Assembly (NCBI RefSeq): GCF_030369675.1
Contig: NZ_CP128477.1
Coordinates: 2,432,001 to 2,496,000 of the forward strand
Direction of reading: 5' to 3'
Source of the DNA: Peteryoungia algae
GTDB lineage: Bacteria > Pseudomonadota > Alphaproteobacteria > Rhizobiales > Rhizobiaceae
DNA: 64,000 nucleotides
A program made the translations under genes and the position numbers. Below, piece after piece: positions 26,762-35,587 of this stretch. The stretch's first letter is position 1. Each line of letters opens with the position of its first letter. The notes beneath the pieces are model-generated. The model saw only the letters and a program-made list of their open reading frames with translations. It was not told the DNA's origin and made no database searches.

Positions 26762-27022
26762 TTACTGCTCATCGACGCCGAATTCGCGGTCGATCTTGTT
26801 CATGTAAATCGCGTAGCCGAAAATCAGAGCGATGAAGACCACGATCGAGCCTTGCTGGGCGAACCAGAAGCCGAGATCGGTTCCACCGACGGCAATACCC
26901 GACAGAGCGGGGCGAAGCAGGATGCCGAATCCGTAGGATACGATGCCCCAGATCGCCAGGCAGATGTAGATGATGCGAATGTTCGCTGACCAGTAAGCGT
27001 TAGACGAAGATTTATCCGTCAC
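26762..27022 (-). CDS. DUF4212 small subunit of a sodium:solute symporter
   Basis: This 86-residue protein has two membrane helices. The N-terminal YWSANIRIIYICLAIWG, the LGFWFAQQGSIVVFI of the second helix and the C-terminal NKIDREFGV are hallmarks of DUF4212, the partner always encoded before VC_2705-type symporters. The start is a GTG with GGGAGGAG about 6 bases upstream; the frame continues upstream without a ribosome site. It is the first gene of the operon. Confidence 0.9.
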   Translation of the reverse strand: MTDKSSSNAYWSANIRIIYICLAIWGIVSYGFGILLRPALSGIAVGGTDLGFWFAQQGSIVVFIALIFGYAIYMNKIDREFGVDEQ

Positions 27023-27480
27023 GAGTGCTCCTCCCTTTCCTCGACGAGACGTCCTCCAAGACCCCTCGTCCTCCACGTCTTTTCCGCCAATCCTTGTCCC
27101 AAGGCGGAATAGACAATTGTCTAGGAGTAACGAATCCGGTGCAGATCGTACATTCTCCGTTAGTCGCAGGGCAGACCGTTGCCCACAACAAGCTGTGCCG
27201 CAACGAAACGAGACGAAACGCGGGTGCAGCATCTTAAGATGACGTCAACCATGTCGATTAGATCAGGCTTAGGACTTTCATAAACCCAAACATCCGAAAA
27301 CCCGGAAATTCCAATGAACAATAGCGTTTGAAATCAGCATATTACGCTAAATTTCATACGGTCAGAATCCCACATTTGCGTCACGGGAGAGCCCCGTGAC
27401 CTTAGCAATTTACTAAGAAATACCCCCCTTTATGCCGGATGTTCCTTGCGAGGGATCGCCGCAGATGACGCTGCGGTGGG
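27023..27480. promoter_or_regulatory. Long divergent region upstream of the DUF4212 operon and bcsA
   Basis: This 458-base stretch has no convincing gene and is more AT-rich than its flanks from about 27240 to 27420. Two inverted repeats are packed end to end before bcsA: GTCACGGG/CCCGTGAC at 27380-27400 and CTTAG/CTAAG at 27401-27417. It must carry promoters in both directions. Confidence 0.5.
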
Positions 27481-29751
27481 GTGAAACATGGGGTTTGGCA
27501 CATGATGTGCGTTGCGTTGCCCGCGATCTTTGCGGGCCTTCTTGGTGTGTTCCTGCTCTGGCTGCCAATCAGCCTCCAGGCGCAACTGGTTCTCAGTCTG
27601 GCCATTTTGGGGCTGATGCTCCTGTTCATGATGCGCCCGCAGAACAAGACTTTCCGTCTGATGACCTTCGTCTTCTCGGCCGTCCTCGCGTTGCGCTATG
27701 CTTTCTGGCGCACGACGGAGACACTGCCGGACATCCACGAGCCGTTGAACTTCATTCCCGGCATCATTCTCTACGCGGCGGAAATGTATTGCCTGGTGAT
27801 GTTGGCGATCAACTTCTTCATCGTCGCCGATCCCCTACAGCGCAACCCGGCACCACGGCTGCAGGACAGCGAAAAGCCGACGGTCGACGTCTTCGTTCCA
27901 TCCTACAACGAATCTGCCGACCTGCTCGCGCTGACACTTGCAGCTGCGAAATCGATGAACTATCCGGCGGACAAGCTGACTGTCTATCTTCTGGACGACG
28001 GCGGCACGGACGCCAAATGCAGCCAGTCCGATCCGCGCGCCGCGATCGCTGCCCGGCGGCGCCGGGAGGAACTGCAGGCGCTCGCCGCGGCCCTGGGCGT
28101 TCACTATCACGCCCGTGCCGAAAACAGCCATGCCAAAGCCGGCAATCTCAATGCCGGGCTTCAGATCTCATCAGGGGAACTGGTGGTCGTCTTCGATGCC
28201 GACCATGCACCGGTGCGCGAATTCCTCAACGAAACGGTCGGCTATTTCTCCAAGGATGAGAAGCTCTTCCTCGTGCAAACCCCGCACTACTTCCTCAATC
28301 CGGACCCGGTGGAAAAGAACCTTCAGACCTTCGGCAAGATGCCGTCGGAGAACGAGATGTTCTACTCTGTCGTGCAGCGCGGACTGGACAAATGGAATGC
28401 CTCCTTCTTCTGCGGTTCTGCAGCCGTGTTGCGCCGTAAAGCCCTGAAGGAAACCGATGGCTTTTCAGGTCAATCGATCACCGAGGATTGCGAAAGCGCG
28501 CTGGCGCTTCATTGCCGCGGCTGGCACAGCCTCTATGTCGACAAGCCGCTGATTGCCGGTCTGCAGCCGGAAACCCTGGTCTCCTTCATCGGCCAGCGTG
28601 TGCGCTGGGCGCAGGGCATGCTCCAGATCCTGACACTCAACCGTCCCTTTCTGCAACGCGGCCTGACCACGGCGCAGCGCATCTGCTACGCCGGCACGAA
28701 CCTCTTCTGGCTCTTTCCGCTCACACGGCTGACCTTCATGTTCTCGCCGTTGCTCTACATATTCTTCTCGCTGCAGATCTTCGAAGCCAACATCACCGAA
28801 TTCGTATGCTATTCGGTCACCTACCTCATCTCGTCCTTCGCCATGCAGAGCTATCTTTTCGGCCGCGTGCGCTGGCCCTGGGTGTCGGAACTCTATGAAT
28901 ATGTGCAGTCGGTCATGCTCTTCGGCGCGATCCTCAGCGTCGTGCGCAATCCGCGCAAGCCGACCTTCAACGTCACCTCGAAGGGACAGACACTCGACGA
29001 GAGCAAACTGTCTCCCCTCGCCCGCCCGTATTTCCTGGTCTTTTTCCTGCTGCTTGCGGCCAGCTGCTATGCCATCTGGCGCTACACCACCGAGGCCATG
29101 CCATCGGAACTGCTGCTGATCGTTGCCGGCTGGAACATCATCAACATGGGTGTCGCCGGTGCGGCATTGGGGTCGGTCTCCGAGCGCCGGGAGCGCCGAC
29201 GCAACCAGCGTCTTCACGTGCGCCGCCACGCGATCCTGCATCTCGACGGCACCGGATACGCCGTCATCATCGGGGACGTCTCGAGCGGTGGCCTTGCCCT
29301 GCAGTTCATCGATGGCAAGCCGGTCGATGGGATCGACAAGGGGCATGAGGCCGTCATCGAAGTGCGTCGCCACGGTCGCAGCATGGAGGTCCCGCTCGTC
29401 TGCAGAAGCGTGATCCGACGCCCTGACGAGACGGACTTCGGCTTCGCCTTTGCCGAACGGACCCCCGAGACCTTCGTCGCCATTGCCGAGATGATGTACT
29501 GCGACCAGCAGCCGCTGCAGGATCGCTGGAACCGTGTCCAGAAGCACAAGGGCTTTTTTACCGGCACGATCCGGTTTGCCCTGTGGACGATCACCGAGAC
29601 GCTTCGCGGCTTCACCTATGCACTCCGTCTGGTGCGGGAAACCACGGAAGTATCGCATCCGGATGCGCCGATGGTCATCCATGCTCCGGGCTTACGCCGG
29701 GACACTCCCGCCGCCGTGTCGGCGACACAGAGAGGAACGGCATATGCGTAA
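27481..29751 (+). CDS. bcsA: Cellulose synthase catalytic subunit BcsA
   Basis: This 756-residue family-2 glycosyltransferase polymerises UDP-glucose into beta-1,4-glucan and feeds it through the inner membrane. The catalytic set is complete: Asp172-Asp173 (LLDDGGTD), DAD at 239-241, TED at 334-336 and QRVRW at 372-376. About eight membrane helices flank the catalytic domain. A C-terminal PilZ domain has RLHVR and DVSSGG, so synthesis should be activated by cyclic di-GMP. The frame opens with a GTG at 27481; an in-frame ATG at 27502 is possible. It overlaps bcsB by 8 bases. Confidence 0.95.
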   Translation: MKHGVWHMMCVALPAIFAGLLGVFLLWLPISLQAQLVLSLAILGLMLLFMMRPQNKTFRLMTFVFSAVLALRYAFWRTTETLPDIHEPLNFIPGIILYAAEMYCLVMLAINFFIVADPLQRNPAPRLQDSEKPTVDVFVPSYNESADLLALTLAAAKSMNYPADKLTVYLLDDGGTDAKCSQSDPRAAIAARRRREELQALAAALGVHYHARAENSHAKAGNLNAGLQISSGELVVVFDADHAPVREFLNETVGYFSKDEKLFLVQTPHYFLNPDPVEKNLQTFGKMPSENEMFYSVVQRGLDKWNASFFCGSAAVLRRKALKETDGFSGQSITEDCESALALHCRGWHSLYVDKPLIAGLQPETLVSFIGQRVRWAQGMLQILTLNRPFLQRGLTTAQRICYAGTNLFWLFPLTRLTFMFSPLLYIFFSLQIFEANITEFVCYSVTYLISSFAMQSYLFGRVRWPWVSELYEYVQSVMLFGAILSVVRNPRKPTFNVTSKGQTLDESKLSPLARPYFLVFFLLLAASCYAIWRYTTEAMPSELLLIVAGWNIINMGVAGAALGSVSERRERRRNQRLHVRRHAILHLDGTGYAVIIGDVSSGGLALQFIDGKPVDGIDKGHEAVIEVRRHGRSMEVPLVCRSVIRRPDETDFGFAFAERTPETFVAIAEMMYCDQQPLQDRWNRVQKHKGFFTGTIRFALWTITETLRGFTYALRLVRETTEVSHPDAPMVIHAPGLRRDTPAAVSATQRGTAYA

Positions 29752-32026
29752 GCGAAACCTGACCGTTTTTTTGTCCGCCGCAACCGCACTCTTGCTGGTA
29801 GCACCGAACCTTTCGACCGTCGCGAGCGAGCTCACACCGCCGACGATTTCCTCCGGCGCAACCGCACCGGTTTCCGGTGGCCAATCCCAATTGGTGTCGT
29901 TTCGCCAATCGGCGAGCGAGATGCGGATGGAGGGCGAAGATGCCGTCCGTGAACTCACATTCTACCTCTCGCCCGACCAGGCAGCGACCAGCGGCGCATT
30001 GCGCCTCAGCTATACGAATGCGGTATCGGTCCTTCCCGACGATGCAACTGTCGATGTCGAACTGAACGGCAAGCCGCTTTCGAGCTTCCCGATCCGCTCA
30101 CCGCACGGTCCGACAACCCATGATTTGCCGGTTGCGGCCAAAGACCTCGTGACCGGTTGGAACACTGTTCGGATCCGTGCTCGCCAGCACCACCGCATCG
30201 ATTGCAGCATCGAAGCGAGCTATGAATTGTGGAGCCAGTTTGACACCCTCGTGAGCGGCTTCGTGGCCGGAGTCCCGGCAAAGGACGGCGATCTTGCGAA
30301 CCTGCTTTCGGTCGGCCGCAATGGAGATGCAGCAACCGAAATCCGACTGATTGCAAAGTCGGAAACGGCACACGCCGCCCTCCGGGATAGTCTCCCACTG
30401 ATGCAGACGCTTGCTCTGGTCCTCGGGCGCAAAGACATTGTCGTCAGCCTTGGTGAACTCGAAGGCACGGGGCCGGGCATCGACGTCTACGTGGGGGACC
30501 TGGATGATGCCGATCTGCCGCAATCGGCGCACGATGCGCTGGCGGGGGCGCCGCGCGGCCTTTCCGTGCGCCGGGGCGATGCCGGTCGGTACGCCGTCAC
30601 CCTGCGTGCCTCCGGCAAAGCCGAGACCCAGGCATTCCTGCTGGCCGCCGTGAATGGTCCGCTCCAACCCCTGATTCGGGCTAACAAGTTGGCGGCCGCG
30701 CGCGGCATCATTGACGGCAACCAGCCGGGCACCCACGAACTCTCCGAGGTGGGCTACCGTACCACCCCATTTTCCGGGCGCCTGTTCCAGACGAGTTTCG
30801 ACATCGTGATGCCGGCCGACCTCTACCCGGGTGACTACGCCACGGTAGACCTGCATCTGAATGCGGCAACGGCACCGGGCCTTGCTGCGGGAACCCAGAT
30901 CCTCGTGCGCGTCAACGAGCGCGCGGCGGCAAGCCAGATTCTCCACGACCCGGAAGGCGTAAGGCTCGAGAACAAACCCCTCGAACTGCCGCTGCGGGCC
31001 TTCCATCCTGGCGTCAATCATGTCCGCATCCTCGCGGAACTGCCGACATCAGGCGATCTCGCCTGCGATCCGGCGGCACGCGATGAAAGCCGCTCCCGTT
31101 TCCTGCTGCTGCAGGAGACCACCGTCAAGATCCCGCCACTGGCACGCGCAGGGCGCTTGCCGGATCTCGCAGCATTCGCCGGAAAATCATTCCCCTTCGC
31201 CGGCGCCGGCGCATTCGACATCTACGTCGATGCCCCAACCCCGGCGCGCCTGGGCTCGGCACTGTCCGTCTTTGCGCGCATGGCGATTTCGGCAGGCCAC
31301 CCCTTGCCTGCCGAGGTGAAGATCGGTCGCCCGGACCCGGCCAAGACGACGGGGAACGTTCTCGTCGTGAACGTCGACGGAGGCGCGATGGAAAGCGCTG
31401 AATTGGTAGCCCCCAAGGGAAATCGACTTCATATGGCGGCGACCGACGCATTGGTCACGGCGTCCATCGGCGGAACTGGTCCGTCGTCCCACTCCGAGGC
31501 ACTGCTCAACGCTTTTCAGGTGGAGACCCAGCTGGAAGAGGACAAACTATCCGCGAAAAGCCGGATCACGGCTTGGCTGTCTGCGGCGGCAACCACGGTA
31601 AACCGCTGGCTGACCTACAGAGAGATCGGCGACGACGTCCACATCGAGACCCAGGACCGTCTGGTGAGCTTGACGCAGTCTAAAGTGCCGGACAGCGATG
31701 CCGTCTGGACCATTGTCAGCGCAACCGATGAAGTCTCACTTTCACTGGGTGTGGCCGCCCTGACAAGGCCCGGAACATGGACTGCGCTTGAGGGCGAGGA
31801 GTCCGTTATCCGCCGTTCCGATCTGGAACTCGTCAACCGCAAACCCCAAGCCTACAGCTTTTTCCCGATCACGGACACGAGCCCCGCCAATCTCAGACGC
31901 CTCGCGGCAGCCTGGCTCTCGGACAACTTCATGATCTACGTCGCGCTCGTCGTTTTCTTGATGGGCGGGTTTGGCTGGTGGATTGGCTACACGGTGCCGC
32001 GCAAGGGCGTGAGGACAGTCGAATGA
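29744..32026 (+). CDS. bcsB: Cellulose synthase regulatory subunit BcsB
   Basis: This 760-residue periplasmic, membrane-anchored partner of BcsA guides the glucan chain. A signal peptide (residues 1-28) is followed by alternating carbohydrate-binding and flavodoxin-like domains typical of BcsB, for example DVELNGKPLSSFPI and STPIRSRQHH-like contacts near residues 100-155. One C-terminal membrane anchor is present (NFMIYVALVVFLMGGFGWW). AGAGGA lies 8 bases before the ATG, which overlaps the end of bcsA. Its stop overlaps the start of the next gene (ATGA). Confidence 0.92.
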   Translation: MRKRNLTVFLSAATALLLVAPNLSTVASELTPPTISSGATAPVSGGQSQLVSFRQSASEMRMEGEDAVRELTFYLSPDQAATSGALRLSYTNAVSVLPDDATVDVELNGKPLSSFPIRSPHGPTTHDLPVAAKDLVTGWNTVRIRARQHHRIDCSIEASYELWSQFDTLVSGFVAGVPAKDGDLANLLSVGRNGDAATEIRLIAKSETAHAALRDSLPLMQTLALVLGRKDIVVSLGELEGTGPGIDVYVGDLDDADLPQSAHDALAGAPRGLSVRRGDAGRYAVTLRASGKAETQAFLLAAVNGPLQPLIRANKLAAARGIIDGNQPGTHELSEVGYRTTPFSGRLFQTSFDIVMPADLYPGDYATVDLHLNAATAPGLAAGTQILVRVNERAAASQILHDPEGVRLENKPLELPLRAFHPGVNHVRILAELPTSGDLACDPAARDESRSRFLLLQETTVKIPPLARAGRLPDLAAFAGKSFPFAGAGAFDIYVDAPTPARLGSALSVFARMAISAGHPLPAEVKIGRPDPAKTTGNVLVVNVDGGAMESAELVAPKGNRLHMAATDALVTASIGGTGPSSHSEALLNAFQVETQLEEDKLSAKSRITAWLSAAATTVNRWLTYREIGDDVHIETQDRLVSLTQSKVPDSDAVWTIVSATDEVSLSLGVAALTRPGTWTALEGEESVIRRSDLELVNRKPQAYSFFPITDTSPANLRRLAAAWLSDNFMIYVALVVFLMGGFGWWIGYTVPRKGVRTVE

Positions 32027-34074
32027 ACAAGAACAGCAGAGCCGCCGCACTGTGTGCCGGCACGATACTCACCACATTCGTCTTGGCCATGCCCCTCACG
32101 GCGACGCCATTGGTCGTTCGTCAGGCCGCATCGACCATGGCGCCACCATCCATGGAAGCGGTGAACGAGGCCGCGAAGCCGCAACCCAAGTCAGCACCCG
32201 ATAGCGTCGATCTTGCCGCACTCTACTTCTATGCGAAGAATGGCGAGGCCGATCGGGTCGAGGCTGAAACCCGCCGCCTGGAAGTGAGGTTTCCCGACTT
32301 CGTTCTTCCCGCAGATCTTTACGCCCCGGACGCCGGCAACACGGTGGATGAAAGCAGCCTCTGGCAGCTGTACGAGCGTGACGACTATGCCAGGATCGAC
32401 CAGGAGACCAGCCGGATCGCGGCCGCAAATCCCGGTTGGGAACCGTCTGACGACTTCCGCATGAAGCTCGAACGCCGAAAGCTGCGCAACACAATCACAG
32501 CGGCCCATGAGGCCAAGGATTTTGCGACACTCGTTCGAATTGGCGCTGGCCTCGATCCGATGCAGGAGACCGAGATCGACCTGCTCTGGATGATGATCGA
32601 TGCCTACAGGGCAAACGATATGCGCGACGCCCTGACAAACCTCTACCGCGGCATCCTGTTTCGCGGGCAGGACAAGGCGTTCTCCAAGGAGCTCGTGCTG
32701 ACGACCCTGCAGAAGGCGATCGAAGACGTTTCGGCCGCGGACCTTCGCGAAGCCATGCAGGTCCTGTCGGCCGATCCCGACCTCGCACTCGGCATGGGGC
32801 CCCTGCAACTCGACCTGATGCGTCGGGAGATCGGGGACTATGCCGCGAGTGTCCCGGGCGCACCGCGCCCCGATGACGCGGTCCTGGCTGCAGTCCGGCA
32901 GGTGGCCGAAACGGCCGGGTCCCCGAAGGATCTCGCACTGATGGGCTGGTATCTGCTCAGGATCGAGCAGCCGAAAGAGGCATCGTCGTGGTTTGAGCGC
33001 TTGATGGAGGATCATCCGACGCCGGAAGCCGTGCGCGGCCTCGCGCTGAGCCATGTCCATCTCTCGGAGGATGCGGAGGCCTTTGCCTTCGTGTCCGAGC
33101 ATCTCGATTTCTTGAGTGCGGAAGACGCATTTCTCGCGGATCAATTGTCGTTCGCCTTCAAGGGCGAAGGCAAGACGAAGATCGATGACCGGGTTGTTAC
33201 CCGCTATTCGGAGGCCATCCAGAAGACGGAGTCGGCAGACCATGCCCGCCTTCTCGGCTGGTATGCCTACAACTCCCGACAGTTCCAGCCGGCCAGCGCC
33301 TGGTTCGCCAAGGCATTCGACTGGCAGCCGGAAGCGGACAGCCTGAAGGGGATGCTCCTGTCAATGACGCGGCTTGGTCAGAAGGCCGAGATCAACGAAC
33401 TTCGCGCACGGTACGGGGAGGTCTATTCTACCGTTTTCGCCGAAATCAAGTCTGCTGCCGAGCCCAAAGGCAAGGGTGGCAAAGCCGTGAACGCTCCGGG
33501 CGGGATCGAAGCGCGCTATCTCTCCAGCCTGCAGAAGAAGGACTATGGCGCCTGCATTGCAGACCTCAGGAAACTCGAGGCAAGAGGGCAGCTCAGGCCG
33601 GACGTGCAGGTGTCCAAGGGGTGGTGCCTTCTCGGGCTCAATCATCTGGCCGAAGCCCGCCAGGCATTCACGGACGGCCTGGCCCGCGGCGGCGGCAAGG
33701 CGGATGATGCAGCTTACGGCTTGGGCCTCACATTGCTCCGCGCCAAGCTCACCGATGATGCCGAAGCCCTTTTGATGAGACAGCCCCTGACGCCCCTGCG
33801 CGAACGTGAACTGCGGGCCGAACTCCTGTGGCAGAAGGCACGGAGCGCTTTCGACCGCAAGCAATATCGCCAGACTCTCGAAGCGCTCAATGTACGCCTT
33901 CAGCTCGTGCCGGAACCGGTGGGCATCAGCCAGATGCGTGCCTGGAGCCACTACCACCTCGGCAATCTCGCCCAGTCCCGATCAATATTCGCGCAGCTCA
34001 ACCAGGTTATGGCGGACCCGGCCAATAGCCGCGGCATAGCGGCGATCAACGAGCGCATGGGGATCACCCGATGA
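32023..34074 (+). CDS. Cellulose-operon TPR-repeat protein (BcsC/BcsK-like periplasmic part)
   Basis: This 683-residue exported protein has a signal-like N-terminus (residues about 8-30) and is otherwise helical. It has many degenerate tetratricopeptide-like repeats, for example LGWYAYNSRQFQPASAWFAKA, KGWCLLGLNHLAEARQAF and RAWSHYHLGNLAQSRSIFAQL. No beta-barrel follows, so it corresponds only to the periplasmic scaffold part of BcsC. Both junctions are ATGA overlaps with bcsB and bcsN, placing it firmly in the cellulose operon. It may link the synthase to an outer-membrane pore or to BcsN. The position suggests the name BcsK, but I am not certain of it. Confidence 0.78.
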   Translation: MNKNSRAAALCAGTILTTFVLAMPLTATPLVVRQAASTMAPPSMEAVNEAAKPQPKSAPDSVDLAALYFYAKNGEADRVEAETRRLEVRFPDFVLPADLYAPDAGNTVDESSLWQLYERDDYARIDQETSRIAAANPGWEPSDDFRMKLERRKLRNTITAAHEAKDFATLVRIGAGLDPMQETEIDLLWMMIDAYRANDMRDALTNLYRGILFRGQDKAFSKELVLTTLQKAIEDVSAADLREAMQVLSADPDLALGMGPLQLDLMRREIGDYAASVPGAPRPDDAVLAAVRQVAETAGSPKDLALMGWYLLRIEQPKEASSWFERLMEDHPTPEAVRGLALSHVHLSEDAEAFAFVSEHLDFLSAEDAFLADQLSFAFKGEGKTKIDDRVVTRYSEAIQKTESADHARLLGWYAYNSRQFQPASAWFAKAFDWQPEADSLKGMLLSMTRLGQKAEINELRARYGEVYSTVFAEIKSAAEPKGKGGKAVNAPGGIEARYLSSLQKKDYGACIADLRKLEARGQLRPDVQVSKGWCLLGLNHLAEARQAFTDGLARGGGKADDAAYGLGLTLLRAKLTDDAEALLMRQPLTPLRERELRAELLWQKARSAFDRKQYRQTLEALNVRLQLVPEPVGISQMRAWSHYHLGNLAQSRSIFAQLNQVMADPANSRGIAAINERMGITR

Positions 34075-34865
34075 AGGCATCCGGTCTCCTTATCCTGGCA
34101 CTCCTTGGGCTTCACGGTTGCACCACCGTCGAAGATCCCTTTCTCGACGGCATGACGTCGGCTGCCGGAACGGCGCAAACCGGCAACCGCGAGCTACCGG
34201 CTCATATGGCCCGCGCGAGCCTCACCAGCCTCGGCGAAGCCCCGCTCAGTGTGCGGCAATCCATGGGCAGCGACGGAACCACGCAGGACATCATCTATGT
34301 CAACAGGACCACCGTGCCCGGCGACAACAGGCTCACTCTGATTGCAGCATCGGCATCGACCCGATATGGCCAACGCGGGCCAAGCCGGAATGAAATCGCC
34401 AAGGCGCTTCAGGCCGACTTTCCCGGCGTCCGCATGAGCATCGACCCCGTCGTCGGACGAAACAGCTATGGGCCATATGGCACGGCTACCGGAAAACTCG
34501 GCAACAAGGGCGGCTGCGTCTATGCTTGGCAGGCCCTCGACAAGACTGCCTCCGTCGCGCTCGCGGAACCCATCACAATCCGCCTCCGCTACTGTCACCC
34601 CGACATCGGGCCGGAGATATTGGCAGGCCTTCTCGGCGGACTGACACTTGGAGGTGCAGGGGCACAGCCCGGACTGGCGCTGGGATCGCTTCACCAGACC
34701 ACAACCACCTATGCCTATTCGGCCCCGGCTGCCGACGCGGCACTCACAAGAGCACCAGCCCCCGTCTCACGCAGCGAGCCATCTCGCGACCAGCCTGAGC
34801 AGGCTGTGGCTTCGAGCGAGCAAGCACTACCGTCAACGGCCACGGCAATTCCAATGCCCCAGTGA
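34071..34865 (+). CDS. bcsN: Cellulose biosynthesis protein BcsN, lipoprotein
   Basis: This 264-residue protein has a lipobox (LLGLHGC, Cys at about 17), so it is predicted to be a lipoprotein. The central part, with KALQADFPGVRMSIDP, NSYGPYGTATG and GGCVYAWQ, resembles the BcsN family found in cellulose operons of Rhizobiales. The C-terminus is a low-complexity Ala/Pro/Ser tail. Its start overlaps the stop of the TPR gene (ATGA). The biochemical role of BcsN is unknown; it may help the glucan cross the outer membrane where BcsC is absent. Confidence 0.75.
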   Translation: MKASGLLILALLGLHGCTTVEDPFLDGMTSAAGTAQTGNRELPAHMARASLTSLGEAPLSVRQSMGSDGTTQDIIYVNRTTVPGDNRLTLIAASASTRYGQRGPSRNEIAKALQADFPGVRMSIDPVVGRNSYGPYGTATGKLGNKGGCVYAWQALDKTASVALAEPITIRLRYCHPDIGPEILAGLLGGLTLGGAGAQPGLALGSLHQTTTTYAYSAPAADAALTRAPAPVSRSEPSRDQPEQAVASSEQALPSTATAIPMPQ

Positions 34866-34891
34866 AAGAATTGTCCCCGGCCTCTCAGGCT

Positions 34892-35239
34892 TCAGCGCAA
34901 CAGTCGTTGAAGCCGAGGCCGGATCCGAAGGAAACCGCGATAAGCCGCGTCGAAGGCCGGTGTGAGAGCTGGCCAGCCGGCCGCGATCCCAAGCGGACGG
35001 AGCACGGGAATGGCCCGCCACATCGCGGCGAAGGCCGCCGCCCCGGACAAAAGCCGGCCATTCTCCTCCGCATGGAAGCGAGTGAGGATCTCGGCACGAT
35101 CGACCGGACAGCCGACCGTAGGATCGCAGGCATCCAGGAATTGGATCGCCCCGCGCCGGTCGAGGCGTCGCATGAATGCAATCTCGCGCTGACACAGCGG
35201 GCAACTGCTGTCGAACCAGACGGTGACCTCGGGGTGCAT
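34892..35239 (-). CDS. DCC-family (DUF393) thiol-disulfide oxidoreductase-like protein
   Basis: This 115-residue protein begins VTVWFDSSCPLCQREI, containing the SCPLC motif that names the DCC family, followed by the usual RGAIQFLDA segment and a C-terminal helix pair. A redox role is proposed for the family from its CxxC but is not proven. It is convergent with bcsN (26 bases apart) and probably a single-gene unit. Confidence 0.82.
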   Translation of the reverse strand: MHPEVTVWFDSSCPLCQREIAFMRRLDRRGAIQFLDACDPTVGCPVDRAEILTRFHAEENGRLLSGAAAFAAMWRAIPVLRPLGIAAGWPALTPAFDAAYRGFLRIRPRLQRLLR

Positions 35240-35587
35240 GATCGGCTTTCCACAGTTGAAGTACAGACGCGATCGTTATCTGGGGCGGAGCAGGCACATC
35301 GACAATGCGTCTTCGCGTCGCGATTGCCTCGCAAGCGTGCTCCAGCGTGAGCACTGCGCATTCAGGGCGACAGAGCGACAGGGCGACAGGGCGACAGGGC
35401 GAGACAAAAAAGGAAGGACCAGGAATGAGCATCCCGGTTTGGTCTTTTGACGCCATGCGCAGCGTCAGGGAGGCCAGCGCGCATGTCTGCGAGCGCAATT
35501 AGGCAACGGCCCGCACTGAATATGATGCTTTTCGCAGCCCGCTGTTTTGTCTTATCGATCGGAAGAACGAGACAGCGAGGCACGGCC
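35240..35587. other. Intergenic stretch with short tandem repeat
   Basis: No gene is supported between the DCC-family gene and the creatininase gene. The stretch holds five copies of an 8-base unit at 35365-35404, and must contain promoters for both flanking, divergent genes. Confidence 0.5.
35365..35404. repeat. Tandem repeat, five 8-base units
   Basis: The unit GGGCGACA is repeated five times head to tail, with single changes in copies 2 (GAGCGACA) and 5 (GGGCGAGA). It is non-coding, and length variation by slippage is plausible. Confidence 0.85.

Noticed and set aside
24794..26989. Very long rightward open frame (over 700 codons) opposite the symporter genes
   Set aside because: It is antisense to well-supported symporter and DUF4212 genes, rich in Arg/Asp/His/Gln without any domain, and typical of mirror frames in high-GC coding DNA.
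35365..35404. CRISPR array
   Set aside because: The units are 8 bases with no spacers and no cas genes nearby; it is a simple tandem repeat.
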